NCBI GenBank assembly: GCA_032100225.1
Contig: DAMDJY010000015.1
Location: 1 to 32,710 of the forward strand
Source of the DNA: Mobilicoccus sp032100225
GTDB taxonomy: Bacteria > Actinomycetota > Actinomycetes > Actinomycetales > Dermatophilaceae
Reading direction: 5' to 3'
Length of the DNA stretch: 32,710 nucleotides
Part shown: piece by piece, positions 24,232 through 31,292 of the stretch
Layout: each line of letters begins with the position of its first letter
How positions within the stretch are numbered: the first letter of the stretch is position 1
Notes under the pieces: model-generated
The model's database searches: none
What the model saw: the letters and a program-made list of their open reading frames with translations, nothing else
Told to the model about the DNA's origin: nothing
Position numbers and translations under genes: made by a program

Positions 24232-25176
24232 TCATGCGGCGGCGCTGTCGGCGGTGGCGCCCGGGCGGCTGAGGTCGGCGGTACCCGCGATGGAGAGGAA
24301 GGTCTGCTCGAGGGAGGCGGCCGAGGCGCGCAGGTCGGCGAGGTGGACGGTGTCGCCGGCCCAGGCGAGGAGGTCGCGCAGGGTGCGCTGGAGGTCGTGG
24401 GTGCGGAGTTCGGTGCGTCCGGCCTCGTGCATGGCGGTCGTTCCGGGGAGGTCTGGCAGCTCCACGGCAGGCGTGCGGAACGAGATGGTGGCGGGTTGAC
24501 CTACGACGATCTCGTCGAGCGTGCCGGTGAGGGCGATCTGGCCGGCGTGCATGATCGAGATGCGGTCGGCGAGCCGTTCGGCCTCTTCGAGGTAGTGGGT
24601 CGTGAGGACGATCGCGGTGCCGTCGTCGAGGAGGTGGGTGAGGACGTCCCAGGCGCGGTGTCGACTTTCGGGGTCGAGGCCGGTGGTGGGCTCGTCGAGG
24701 AACAGGATGCTGGGGCGTCCCATGATGGCGAGCGCGAGGTCGAGGCGGCGGCGTTCTCCGCCCGAGAGGCTCTGGACGGCGACGGTGCTGCGGCCGCGTA
24801 TGTCGACGAGTTCGAGGGCTTCGTCGACGGGGCGGGGGGCTGCCATGGTTCCGGCCCACATGTGGGTGGTTTCGGCGACGGTGAGGTCTCCGGAGAAACC
24901 GGCGTTCTGGAGGACGATGCCCATGTGGGGGCGCAGCTGACGGCGGTGGGTGTAGGGGTCGAGTCCGGCGATGTGGACGGTCCCCGCCGTGGGGGCGGCG
25001 ACGCCTTGGAGGAGGTCCATCGTGGAGGTCTTGCCGGCGCCGTTGGTGCCGAGGAGCGCGAAGAGCTCGCCGGGTGCGACGGTGATGTCGACGCCTCGGA
25101 CGGCTTCGAATCCGGTGTGGGGGTTGCCGTAGCGGCGGCGGAGTCCGGTGGCCTGCAGCAGTGGTGTCGACGTCAT
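24232..25176 (-). CDS. ABC-type multidrug export ATP-binding protein (DrrA/CcmA-like)
   Basis: A 314-aa export ATPase: Walker A GTNGAGKTS (43-51), signature LSGGERRRLDLA, Walker B ILFLDEPTTGLDP and H-loop VLTTHYLEEAERLADRI. The C-terminal extension of about 90 residues is typical of DrrA-type ATPases. It heads the cluster ATPase, permease, kinase, regulator. The ATG at 25174-25176 has no good Shine-Dalgarno, so the mRNA may be leaderless or the start slightly different. About 80 nt upstream lies the palindrome CATGACACTTGTCATG and, between, a second dyad; both could be binding sites of the cluster's own regulator. Confidence 0.94.
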   Translation of the reverse strand: MTSTPLLQATGLRRRYGNPHTGFEAVRGVDITVAPGELFALLGTNGAGKTSTMDLLQGVAAPTAGTVHIAGLDPYTHRRQLRPHMGIVLQNAGFSGDLTVAETTHMWAGTMAAPRPVDEALELVDIRGRSTVAVQSLSGGERRRLDLALAIMGRPSILFLDEPTTGLDPESRHRAWDVLTHLLDDGTAIVLTTHYLEEAERLADRISIMHAGQIALTGTLDEIVVGQPATISFRTPAVELPDLPGTTAMHEAGRTELRTHDLQRTLRDLLAWAGDTVHLADLRASAASLEQTFLSIAGTADLSRPGATADSAAA

Positions 25177-25231
25177 GCCTCAACTGTGGCAGCGGCTGGA
25201 GCCTCTCCCCCGTGAGCCAGGGCATGAGTCC

Positions 25232-25248
25232 GGGTGACCCCGTCACCC
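25232..25248 (-). promoter_or_regulatory. Dyad upstream of the export ATPase gene
   Basis: GGGTGAC-CCC-GTCACCC is a perfect inverted repeat with seven-base arms, about 55 nt before the ATPase start codon. Its TGAC half-sites resemble those of the larger palindrome just upstream, so it may be a second operator, or a small leader hairpin. Confidence 0.35.
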
Positions 25249-25254
25249 CCAGGC

Positions 25255-25270
25255 CATGACACTTGTCATG
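25255..25270 (-). promoter_or_regulatory. Candidate response-regulator operator upstream of the exporter operon
   Basis: CATGACACTTGTCATG is a perfect palindrome (seven-base arms, two-base centre), about 80 nt upstream of the ATPase start. NarL/LuxR-type regulators bind short dyads of this kind and commonly control their own linked ABC exporter, so autoregulation by the downstream regulator is the simplest reading. It overlaps the tail end of repeat copy B by a few bases. Confidence 0.45.
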
Positions 25271-25456
25271 TTGTTGGCCGTTGCTCCTCGATTCGCTGCC
25301 CGGCGGGATCGGACTTCGTCGCGATCCCACCGGTCTGCTCATTTCTCGTCGCCCCGGCTGGTGTCGCGCCGCGAAGCCCCCGGCACCGACCTCTGTTCAC
25401 GGTCATCGCACGGTCGGTGGGGTTGGGTCGGTGCCGGCGGCATCGCCGCGCGGCAC
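25266..25456 (-). repeat. Dispersed intergenic repeat, copy B
   Basis: Second copy, 191 nt, in minus orientation. The head hairpin is formed by GGCACCGACC (25382-25391) and GGTCGGTGCC (25426-25435) around a 34-nt loop, one base longer than in the other copies. The conserved tail block runs to about 25266, where it meets the palindrome. Homology with copy C seems to extend another 50-70 nt beyond the head, to about 25530, with lower similarity. Confidence 0.85.
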
Positions 25457-25591
25457 GTTGTGGTCATCGTTCACAGGTGCGTCGCCGGCGTGGGTTGGTG
25501 TCCGTGGTTGCGTCACCGGCACGGGGCGACGAGGGCAAGGGCGCACCTCCACCGAGGCGCGACGTGGTGCCTGTGGGTACCGCCCCAGGGC

Positions 25592-25643
25592 AAACAAAAA
25601 GGCGCGTGACGGGCGGCGGCCCCTCCTCCGCCGCCCGTCACGC
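25592..25643 (-). terminator. Orphan leftward intrinsic terminator
   Basis: On the minus strand a perfect 16-bp stem (25628-25643 with 25604-25619, core GCGTGACGGGCGGCGG), 8-nt loop, is followed after three bases by TTTTTGTTT. This is the most canonical intrinsic terminator in the window. No minus-strand gene is recognisable to its right, so it must end an unannotated transcript or insulate or attenuate transcription entering the exporter operon. Confidence 0.85.
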
Positions 25644-25828
25644 TCCGACTGCCCTATCGACGGGCAGGCGGGGGATCCAAGTGGTTGGGGGAAAGTGTCT
25701 GACCTGGGCTTCTGCGACGGGGTGAAGTCCCCGGCGGCATGCGACTGTTCACCCACGGTGACCCGCGGGTGACGGAACCATCGACGGCGCCCCACGCCGG
25801 TGACCGAACCATCCACCTGGACCACAGC

Positions 25829-26018
25829 GTGTCGCGCGGCGATGCCGCCGGCACCGACCCATCCCCGCCGACCGTTCGTTGACTATGAACAGGGTCGGTG
25901 CCGGGGGCTTCGCGGCGGGGCACCAGCCGGGGCGACGAGAAATGAGCAGGCCGGTGGGATCGCGACGAAGTCCGATTCCGCCGGGCGGCGAATCGAGGAG
26001 CCACGGCAGACAACACAG
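25829..26018 (+). repeat. Dispersed intergenic repeat, copy C
   Basis: Third copy, in plus orientation. The head hairpin uses GGCACCGACC (25850-25859) and GGTCGGTGCC (25893-25902) with a 33-nt loop. The tail block is nearly identical to copies A and B and ends at ACAACACAG (26018), 22 nt before the aminotransferase start. The sequence upstream (about 25765-25828) also resembles that beyond copy B. Confidence 0.85.
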
Positions 26019-26040
26019 CCTCTGGGTGCATGATGGGGGC

Positions 26041-27270
26041 ATGCGCTCGGTTACTCAGTCTCGCAAGCTCGCTGACATCCACTACGCAATTCGTGGGCCG
26101 GTTCCGGCTGCGGCGAAGCGGATGGAGGATGAGGGGCATCGGATCATCAAGTTGAACATCGGTAATCCTGGCCCGTTCGGGTTTGAGGCGCCGGAGGACA
26201 TCTTGGTGGATATGCGCCGTGGCCTGGCTGATTCGGTGGGGTATTCGGACAGCAAGGGGATCTTGTCGGCGCGGCGGGCTGTGGCGCAGTACTACCAGGA
26301 GAAGGGCGTCGAGGGGTTCGACGTGGAGGACATCTACCTGGGCAATGGGGTGAGTGAGCTCATCACGATGACGTTGCAGGCGTTGTTGGACAGCGGTGAT
26401 GAGGTGTTGATCCCGGCTCCGGATTACCCGTTGTGGACGGCGACGGTGGCGTTGGCAGGTGGCCGGCCGGTGCATTACATGTGTGATGAGCAGGCGGATT
26501 GGGCGCCGGACCTCGCTGACATCGAGGCGAAGGTGACGCCGAACACGAAGGCGATGGTGATCATCAACCCGAACAACCCGACGGGTGCGGTGTACCCGCG
26601 CGAGGTGTTGGAGGGGTTGGTCGCGATTGCGCGGCGGCACGATCTCATCCTGATGTGTGACGAGATCTACGACAAGATCTTGTACGACGGTGCGGTGCAC
26701 GTGCCGACGGCGTCGTTGGCGCCGGACCTGCTGTGCCTGACGTACAACGGGTTGTCGAAGTCGTACCGGGTGGCGGGGTTCCGTGGTGGCTGGTTGGTGA
26801 TTTCGGGGCCGAAGGATCATGCGCGGAGTTACATCGAGGGCATCGAGATCCTGTCGAACATGCGCTTGTGCGCAAACCACCCGACGCAGCATGTGATCGC
26901 GACGGCGCTGGGCGGCAAGCAGAGCATCGAGGATCTGACGCATCCGACTGGCCGGTTGGCTCGGCAGCGGGATGTGTGCGTGAACATGCTGAACGCGATC
27001 CCGGGGGTGTCGTGCGTGATGCCGAAGGGCGCGTTGTACGCGTTCCCGCGGTTGGATCCGAAGATGTACCCCATCCAGGACGACGAGGCGTTCACGCTGG
27101 AGCTGCTCAAGGCTCAGAAGGTGTTGGTCGTGCAGGGGACTGGGCTGAACTGGCCGCACACCGATCACTTCCGCATCGTCACGTTGCCACACGAGGAGGA
27201 GTTGGCCGAGGCTGTCGGGCGTATCGAGCGGTTCTTGGCGACTGTCCGTTCGGGTGCGGTGACGGTGTAG
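26041..27270 (+). CDS. Pyridoxal-phosphate aminotransferase, AlaA-like
   Basis: A class I/II aminotransferase of 409 aa. The PLP-binding Lys is K240 in TYNGLSKSYRVAGFRGGW; N178 (NPNNPTG), D207 and Y210 (CDEIYDKILYDG) and the carboxylate-binding R248 region are present. The N-terminus (KLADIHYAIRGPV with LNIGNPGPFGF) matches the AlaA group, which makes alanine from pyruvate and glutamate; other substrates cannot be excluded. The ATG at 26041 follows GGGGG closely and a CATGAT that could be a -10, so initiation may be near-leaderless. A longer frame from 25879 only adds the repeat. Codon use stands out: very many TTG, GTG, GCG, GAT and GGG codons, unlike the CTC/GTC/GCC/GAC of neighbours. Confidence 0.93.
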   Translation: MRSVTQSRKLADIHYAIRGPVPAAAKRMEDEGHRIIKLNIGNPGPFGFEAPEDILVDMRRGLADSVGYSDSKGILSARRAVAQYYQEKGVEGFDVEDIYLGNGVSELITMTLQALLDSGDEVLIPAPDYPLWTATVALAGGRPVHYMCDEQADWAPDLADIEAKVTPNTKAMVIINPNNPTGAVYPREVLEGLVAIARRHDLILMCDEIYDKILYDGAVHVPTASLAPDLLCLTYNGLSKSYRVAGFRGGWLVISGPKDHARSYIEGIEILSNMRLCANHPTQHVIATALGGKQSIEDLTHPTGRLARQRDVCVNMLNAIPGVSCVMPKGALYAFPRLDPKMYPIQDDEAFTLELLKAQKVLVVQGTGLNWPHTDHFRIVTLPHEEELAEAVGRIERFLATVRSGAVTV

Positions 27271-27324
27271 CTCGGCGGCGGACTGGCGTGCCGGCAAGGA
27301 TCCTGAGGTGCCGTCGTTAACTTT

Positions 27325-27346
27325 GGGGATGCCGAACCGAATCCCC
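27325..27346 (+). terminator. Possible terminator after the aminotransferase
   Basis: GGGGAT and ATCCCC pair in a 6-bp stem around a 10-nt loop, about 55 nt after the aminotransferase stop. No T-tract follows. Weak evidence. Confidence 0.35.
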
Positions 27347-27395
27347 GCAGTCCCGAACGGTGTTGCACAGAGGTAAATCTGGACGGTCGTTCAAG

Positions 27396-27401
27396 TACGC
27401 T
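27396..27401 (+). promoter_or_regulatory. Putative -10 of the amidotransferase-like gene
   Basis: TACGCT (TANNNT) lies seven bases before the GTG at 27409. No Shine-Dalgarno is present, so a leaderless transcript is plausible. No -35 is recognisable. Confidence 0.3.
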
Positions 27402-27408
27402 CTGATGC

Positions 27409-28119
27409 GTGCCTACCTGTCTCTTCGCTCTGCTCCCTGATGTGACACCGCCGGAGCCATTTCTGGCTTGGGCGAACGAGTGCGGCGTGACTCCTGCGGT
27501 GTGGACGATCCACCCCGGCTTCGAGGTTCCGCCGACCTCCCGGTTCGATGGGCTCGTCGTGATCGGCGGTTCGATCAGCGCCTATGACCGGCAGCTCCCG
27601 CGGGAGATGTTGGCGCGGGTGATCACGCGTGCGGTGGGGCGCAGCATTCCGACCCTCGGCATGGGAGCCGGGGCGCACCTGGTGTCCTGGGCGCTCGGGG
27701 GGCGTCCCAGCATGCCGGGGGCACCGGTCCCGTTCGGCTTGCGTCACGTCAACCGCACCGCCCACGGGCGTCTGGACAGCCTGTTCGGGCGAGCGGCGAC
27801 GGCAATCGAGTGGATCGAGTGGAGCCATCTGGCGCTCACCGACCTGCCTGTGGGGTCGGAGGTGTTGGCTGTCGACGATTCGGGAATGCCGCAAGCCGTG
27901 CGATTCGGGCCGTGTGCGTGGGGACTACAGGGCCACTCGTATGCCGATCGCGGCACGGTTCAACACTGCCTGGATACGGGCACCGGCCCCGACTTCACGC
28001 CCGAAACGATGGATCGGCTGGCTGCGGCGCTGGAACGCATGGACGACGTCTCGCGTTCCTGGGAGCTCTTGAACCGCCACTTCTTTCACGTCGTCGCCGG
28101 GCAGACCGTCTGCTGTTGA
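27409..28119 (+). CDS. Class I glutamine amidotransferase-like protein lacking the catalytic Cys (pseudoenzyme)
   Basis: A 236-aa protein of the GATase1 fold, read from a GTG. The strand-loop before the nucleophile elbow is recognisable (FDGLVVIGGSISAYD, about 46-60), but the elbow itself reads LGMGAGAHLVSWALGG: glycine 86 replaces the catalytic Cys of the usual LGICLGHQ. The His site WGLQGHSYAD keeps H176, yet the following HPE is HSY, so the Glu is also lost. It should therefore be unable to hydrolyse glutamine. The following gene (57 nt on) is a paralogous family member of identical length (236 aa) with the full triad. The two may form a regulatory or structural pair. Cytoplasmic; no signal peptide. 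Confidence 0.8.
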   Translation: MPTCLFALLPDVTPPEPFLAWANECGVTPAVWTIHPGFEVPPTSRFDGLVVIGGSISAYDRQLPREMLARVITRAVGRSIPTLGMGAGAHLVSWALGGRPSMPGAPVPFGLRHVNRTAHGRLDSLFGRAATAIEWIEWSHLALTDLPVGSEVLAVDDSGMPQAVRFGPCAWGLQGHSYADRGTVQHCLDTGTGPDFTPETMDRLAAALERMDDVSRSWELLNRHFFHVVAGQTVCC

Positions 28120-28176
28120 GCTCCAGGCGCCGCGACTCTCTGGTTCGATGGGGTCTCACCGTCGAGAGGTAACGCC

Positions 28177-28887
28177 ATGATCCTGGTCGTGCAGCACGAG
28201 ACCGATTGCCCTCCGGGCCTGGTGGCCCGGCCCGAGCTGCGTGCCGACATGCGGATCGTGCATCCATACCGAGGCGACGCAGTACCGACATCGCTGGCAC
28301 CCGGGGACGCCCTGATCGTTCTGGGTGGCGAGATGGGCGCGATGGACGACGCTCAGTATCCGTGGCTCACTCAAACCAAAGAGTTGATCGCCGAGGCAGT
28401 CAGCGCCGAGATCCCCACTCTGCTGATCTGCCTGGGCCACCAGTTGGGGGCGGTCGCCCTCGGTGGAGCGATCGGGCAGTACGAGGCGGGGCCGATCTGG
28501 GGTGTCACCCCCGTCGGCCTCACCGACGCGGGGCGGGACGACCCACTGCTCCGGCGGCTTCCCCAAGGTGCTTCGGCCGTCCATTGGAATGGGGACATCG
28601 TCACAGAACTCCCCGAGGACGCTGTCGTCCTGGCACGTGACCCTCGAGCTGCCGTTCAGGCTGTGCGTTACGGGCCCCTGGCCTGGGGTTTCCAGTGTCA
28701 CCCTGAGGTAGACGTCGAGATCGTTGCACGGTGGGCGGCCGGCCAGGACGAGGTCGCCGATCCGGGTTCTACGGCCAGAGCCGAGCGCGCGCTCGACGAG
28801 ACGACGCAGTCGATCGACGTCGTTCAGGCGGCGTGGCTACCGGTACTCGCCGCCTTCGCTGCAGTCGCGATGGAGCGCGCCGGCTGA
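28177..28887 (+). CDS. Type 1 glutamine amidotransferase (catalytically intact)
   Basis: A 236-aa stand-alone class I amidotransferase with nucleophile Cys 85 in LLICLGHQLGAVALGG and His 175/Glu 177 in WGFQCHPEVD. IVLGGEMGAMDDAQYPWL (about 47-64) is the typical motif of the GuaA-like stand-alone group. The ATG has GAGAGGT six bases upstream. Such proteins supply ammonia to a partner synthase or act as gamma-glutamyl hydrolases; no synthase is encoded nearby, so the acceptor reaction is unknown. The gene is 57 nt after its degenerate paralogue and probably cotranscribed. It faces a hydroxyacid dehydrogenase gene that converges on it 34 nt downstream. Confidence 0.9.
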   Translation: MILVVQHETDCPPGLVARPELRADMRIVHPYRGDAVPTSLAPGDALIVLGGEMGAMDDAQYPWLTQTKELIAEAVSAEIPTLLICLGHQLGAVALGGAIGQYEAGPIWGVTPVGLTDAGRDDPLLRRLPQGASAVHWNGDIVTELPEDAVVLARDPRAAVQAVRYGPLAWGFQCHPEVDVEIVARWAAGQDEVADPGSTARAERALDETTQSIDVVQAAWLPVLAAFAAVAMERAG

Positions 28888-28921
28888 AGCGTTGACGTGC
28901 GGTCGGTCGACCTCCGACTGC

Positions 28922-29854
28922 TCAGACCCGGTTGCGCAGGGCCCCACCCGAGCGCAGCGCCTCGAGGTTGGCAGCGACGAGTTCGCTGCTGCCAACCGGG
29001 CGCCCACCGGCGCAATGCGGCGTGAGGATCAGGGAAGGCTCGCTCCAGAGTGGAGAGTCCGCCGGCAGAGGCTCGACCTCCGTCACGTCGAGCGCGGCAC
29101 CGCCGAGACGGCCCGACTGCAGTGCTGCGAGCAGAGCGTCCTCATCGAGCACCGAGCCGCGGCCCACATTGACGATGTAGGCGTGGGGCGGCAACTGGGC
29201 GAGACGCTCGGCGTCGATGACGTGGCGCGTGGCCTCTCCTCCCGGCAGGATCGAGACGAGGACGTCGGTCCCGGCGAGCGTCTCCGCCAGTGAGGCCTCG
29301 GTGATGACCTCGTATCCGTCCCGCTCCCCCGCTCTGCGGGCGACGCCGCGAACATGCGCGCCGAGCGCCTCGAGCATCGGAGCCAGGGTGGTGGCGATGC
29401 TGCCGAAGCCCCAGATGAGGACGTTCGCGTCGAGCAGCGTCGTGATGGGGCCGTCGTGGTGGAGCGGCTGATGCCCGGCGAACTCACGGACCCAGGTGTG
29501 CTCACGCTGCGCATCACGCAATGCCGGGAGCCTTCTGACCAGCGACAACACCAGCGCCAAGGCGTGTTCGGCGACGGGCTCGTCGTGCAGCCCCACGCCG
29601 GAGCAGATCGCCACCTCGTCACCGAATCCGGCGCACTCCAGCACCTCGGTTCCTGCCATGAGGCCCTGAACGACACGGACTCTGTTCAGCAGACGCGCAT
29701 CGTCGGTCAGGTGATCGCTGTGCCTCCCCCAGACGACGAACATCTCGGCGTCGGCCGCCGACTCCGGCAACGGAGCTGTGGCGTCGTAGACCTGAACGTC
29801 GACCCCGTCGAACGTCGGAGTGTGGAGCACGTCGGGCCAGAGGAGTTTCGTCAT
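28922..29854 (-). CDS. D-isomer-specific 2-hydroxyacid dehydrogenase family protein
   Basis: An NAD-dependent oxidoreductase of 310 aa from the ATG at 29852-29854. The Rossmann domain has VLIWGFGSIATTLAP, in which the last Gly of GxGxxG is Ala, a tolerable change. Catalytic residues are present: the Arg in NVGRGSVLD, Glu in DVTEVEPLP and His in LTPHCAGG. The family reduces 2-keto acids or oxidises D-2-hydroxy acids (glycerate, lactate, phosphoglycerate); the substrate cannot be named. An upstream in-frame ATG at 29872 would add six residues without a better ribosome site. It is leftward, convergent with the amidotransferase and divergent from the DUF808 gene. Confidence 0.9.
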   Translation of the reverse strand: MTKLLWPDVLHTPTFDGVDVQVYDATAPLPESAADAEMFVVWGRHSDHLTDDARLLNRVRVVQGLMAGTEVLECAGFGDEVAICSGVGLHDEPVAEHALALVLSLVRRLPALRDAQREHTWVREFAGHQPLHHDGPITTLLDANVLIWGFGSIATTLAPMLEALGAHVRGVARRAGERDGYEVITEASLAETLAGTDVLVSILPGGEATRHVIDAERLAQLPPHAYIVNVGRGSVLDEDALLAALQSGRLGGAALDVTEVEPLPADSPLWSEPSLILTPHCAGGRPVGSSELVAANLEALRSGGALRNRV

Positions 29855-30011
29855 TCCCCCACGCTCGCACATGGCCGTGAGTCACGAGTCGCAGCCCGCA
29901 GGCGTAGAAGAGGTGTCACCGTCGCGCGCCACGCAGCGTCGCGTCGCGCCACCCCGTGCCGCCCCCGTACGGTGGTCCCATGACGATTCTTCTCGGTTGC
30001 GAGGACGCCTC

Positions 30012-31118
30012 ATGAGTGGCGGATTGGTCGCTCTTCTCGACGATGTCGCGACGATGGCCAAGCTGGCCGCTGCCTCCGTGGACGACATCGGTGCCGCAGC
30101 GGGCCGCGCCAGTGTCAAGGCTGCAGGGGTCGTCGTCGACGACACTGCCGTGACCCCGCGCTACCTCATCGGATTCCGGGCCGAGCGTGAGCTCCCGGCG
30201 ATCAAGCGCATCGCCATGGGCTCGCTGCGCAACAAACTGTTCGTCATTCTGCCCGTCATCCTGCTCCTCAGTCAGTTCCTCCCCTGGCTCCTGACGCCGC
30301 TGCTCATGCTCGGTGGCGCCTACCTCAGCTTCGAGGGCGTAGAGAAGATCTGGGAGAAGTTCCACCCGCACGAGGGCGAAGAGAAGACCCCCGCCGTCCT
30401 TCAGGGCCCCGATGCCGAAGACCAGATGGTCTCCAGCGCCATCCGCACCGACCTCATCCTGTCGGCCGAGATCATGGTCATCTCGCTCAACGAGGTGGCG
30501 GCCGAGGGGTTCTGGCAGCGAGCGACCATCCTCATCGTCGTGGCCTTCGCCATCACCATCGGCGTCTACGGGGTCGTCGCGCTCGTCGTCAAGATGGACG
30601 ACATCGGCCTCCACCTGACGACCAAGGACTCGGGCGCGTCGAAGAAGCTGGGTCGTGGCCTGGTCGCGGGTATGCCCAAGGTGCTCACCGCGCTCGGCAC
30701 CATCGGCACGGTCGCGATGCTGTGGGTCGGTGGCCACATCCTGCTCGTCGGTCTCGACGAGCTCGGCTGGCACGCCCCGTACAGCCTGGTACACCACGCC
30801 GAGGAGGCAGTCGCCCATGCGACCGGCCCGGCCGGTGGCGCTCTCGGGTGGCTCACCAACACGATCGGCTCGGCCATCCTCGGGCTCATCGTCGGTGCGA
30901 TCATCGTCGCGCTCCTGCACGTCCTGCCCTTCGGCAAGAAGCACGACGCAGCCGAGGAACATCACGCAGCCGCTGTCGGCGGCACTTCCCCCACGTACCG
31001 CGATGCGCTCACTGCGGGCGAAGCCGGCGGACACGGCATCCCCCGAGTCGGCATCGCGATGCCGACCGACGGTCGTGAGGTGCGGCTCCAGTACTCCCCG
31101 CCGCGTTCCGACCACTGA
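30012..31118 (+). CDS. DUF808 family membrane protein (YedI-like)
   Basis: A 368-aa inner-membrane protein of unknown function. The N-terminus MSGGLVALLDDVATMAKLAA is the family signature, followed by VDDTAVTPRYLIGF and RELPAIKRIAMGSLRNK, and then about six to seven predicted transmembrane segments. An amphipathic, charged segment (KIWEKFHPHEGEE) sits between membrane stretches. The start ATG has GAGGA six bases before. The C-terminal 60 residues are a hydrophilic, His-rich cytoplasmic tail (GKKHDAAEEHHAAAVGG) without known function. The gene stands alone and is followed by a strong terminator. The longer frame starting at 29820 would be antisense to the dehydrogenase and is rejected. Confidence 0.92.
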   Translation: MSGGLVALLDDVATMAKLAAASVDDIGAAAGRASVKAAGVVVDDTAVTPRYLIGFRAERELPAIKRIAMGSLRNKLFVILPVILLLSQFLPWLLTPLLMLGGAYLSFEGVEKIWEKFHPHEGEEKTPAVLQGPDAEDQMVSSAIRTDLILSAEIMVISLNEVAAEGFWQRATILIVVAFAITIGVYGVVALVVKMDDIGLHLTTKDSGASKKLGRGLVAGMPKVLTALGTIGTVAMLWVGGHILLVGLDELGWHAPYSLVHHAEEAVAHATGPAGGALGWLTNTIGSAILGLIVGAIIVALLHVLPFGKKHDAAEEHHAAAVGGTSPTYRDALTAGEAGGHGIPRVGIAMPTDGREVRLQYSPPRSDH

Positions 31119-31133
31119 CCTGCCCGAACGACA

Positions 31134-31158
31134 ACGCCCGCCGGCTCCCGGCGGGCGT
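31134..31158 (+). terminator. Terminator of the DUF808 gene
   Basis: ACGCCCGCCGG-CTC-CCGGCGGGCGT, a perfect 11-bp stem with 3-nt loop, lies 16 nt after the stop. Further weak pairing extends the base. No T-tract. Confidence 0.8.
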
Positions 31159-31233
31159 CGTCGTGTTGAAGGCTCTCGACGGAGTCTGCCGGCGCTGCGA
31201 CGATCCCCCGCGTCGCCGCACCACCGGTGACGG

Positions 31234-31260
31234 GCCACCACCCCCCCTCCCGGCGGTGGC
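31234..31260 (-). terminator. Possible terminator of the lipoprotein gene
   Basis: GCCACC (31234-31239) pairs with GGTGGC (31255-31260) in a 6-bp stem with a 15-nt loop, about 33 nt past the lipoprotein stop. Weak; another short stem (GCGACG/CGTCGC, 31197-31216) lies further downstream. Confidence 0.35.
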
Positions 31261-31292
31261 ACAACACAGCCCGACGCCTGCCCGAGCAGTCC

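Larger units (their letters stand above)
25177..26040. other. Long intergenic region between the exporter cluster and the aminotransferase
   Basis: About 860 nt with no convincing gene between divergent transcription units. It contains, in order, the GGGTGAC/GTCACCC dyad, the CATGACA/TGTCATG operator candidate, repeat copy B (minus orientation), an orphan leftward terminator, about 180 nt of unassigned sequence (25644-25828) and repeat copy C (plus orientation). Several ORFs cross it but follow the repeat rather than any protein family. Confidence 0.7.

Noticed and set aside
25644..25828. Possible tRNA, tmRNA or 4.5S RNA in the unassigned spacer
   Set aside because: No cloverleaf, CCA-adjacent acceptor stem, tmRNA tag frame or SRP core could be found on either strand.
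25654..27297. 547-aa minus-strand frame opposite the aminotransferase and repeat C
   Set aside because: His/Arg-rich antisense frame without motif; the aminotransferase on the other strand has full active-site residues.
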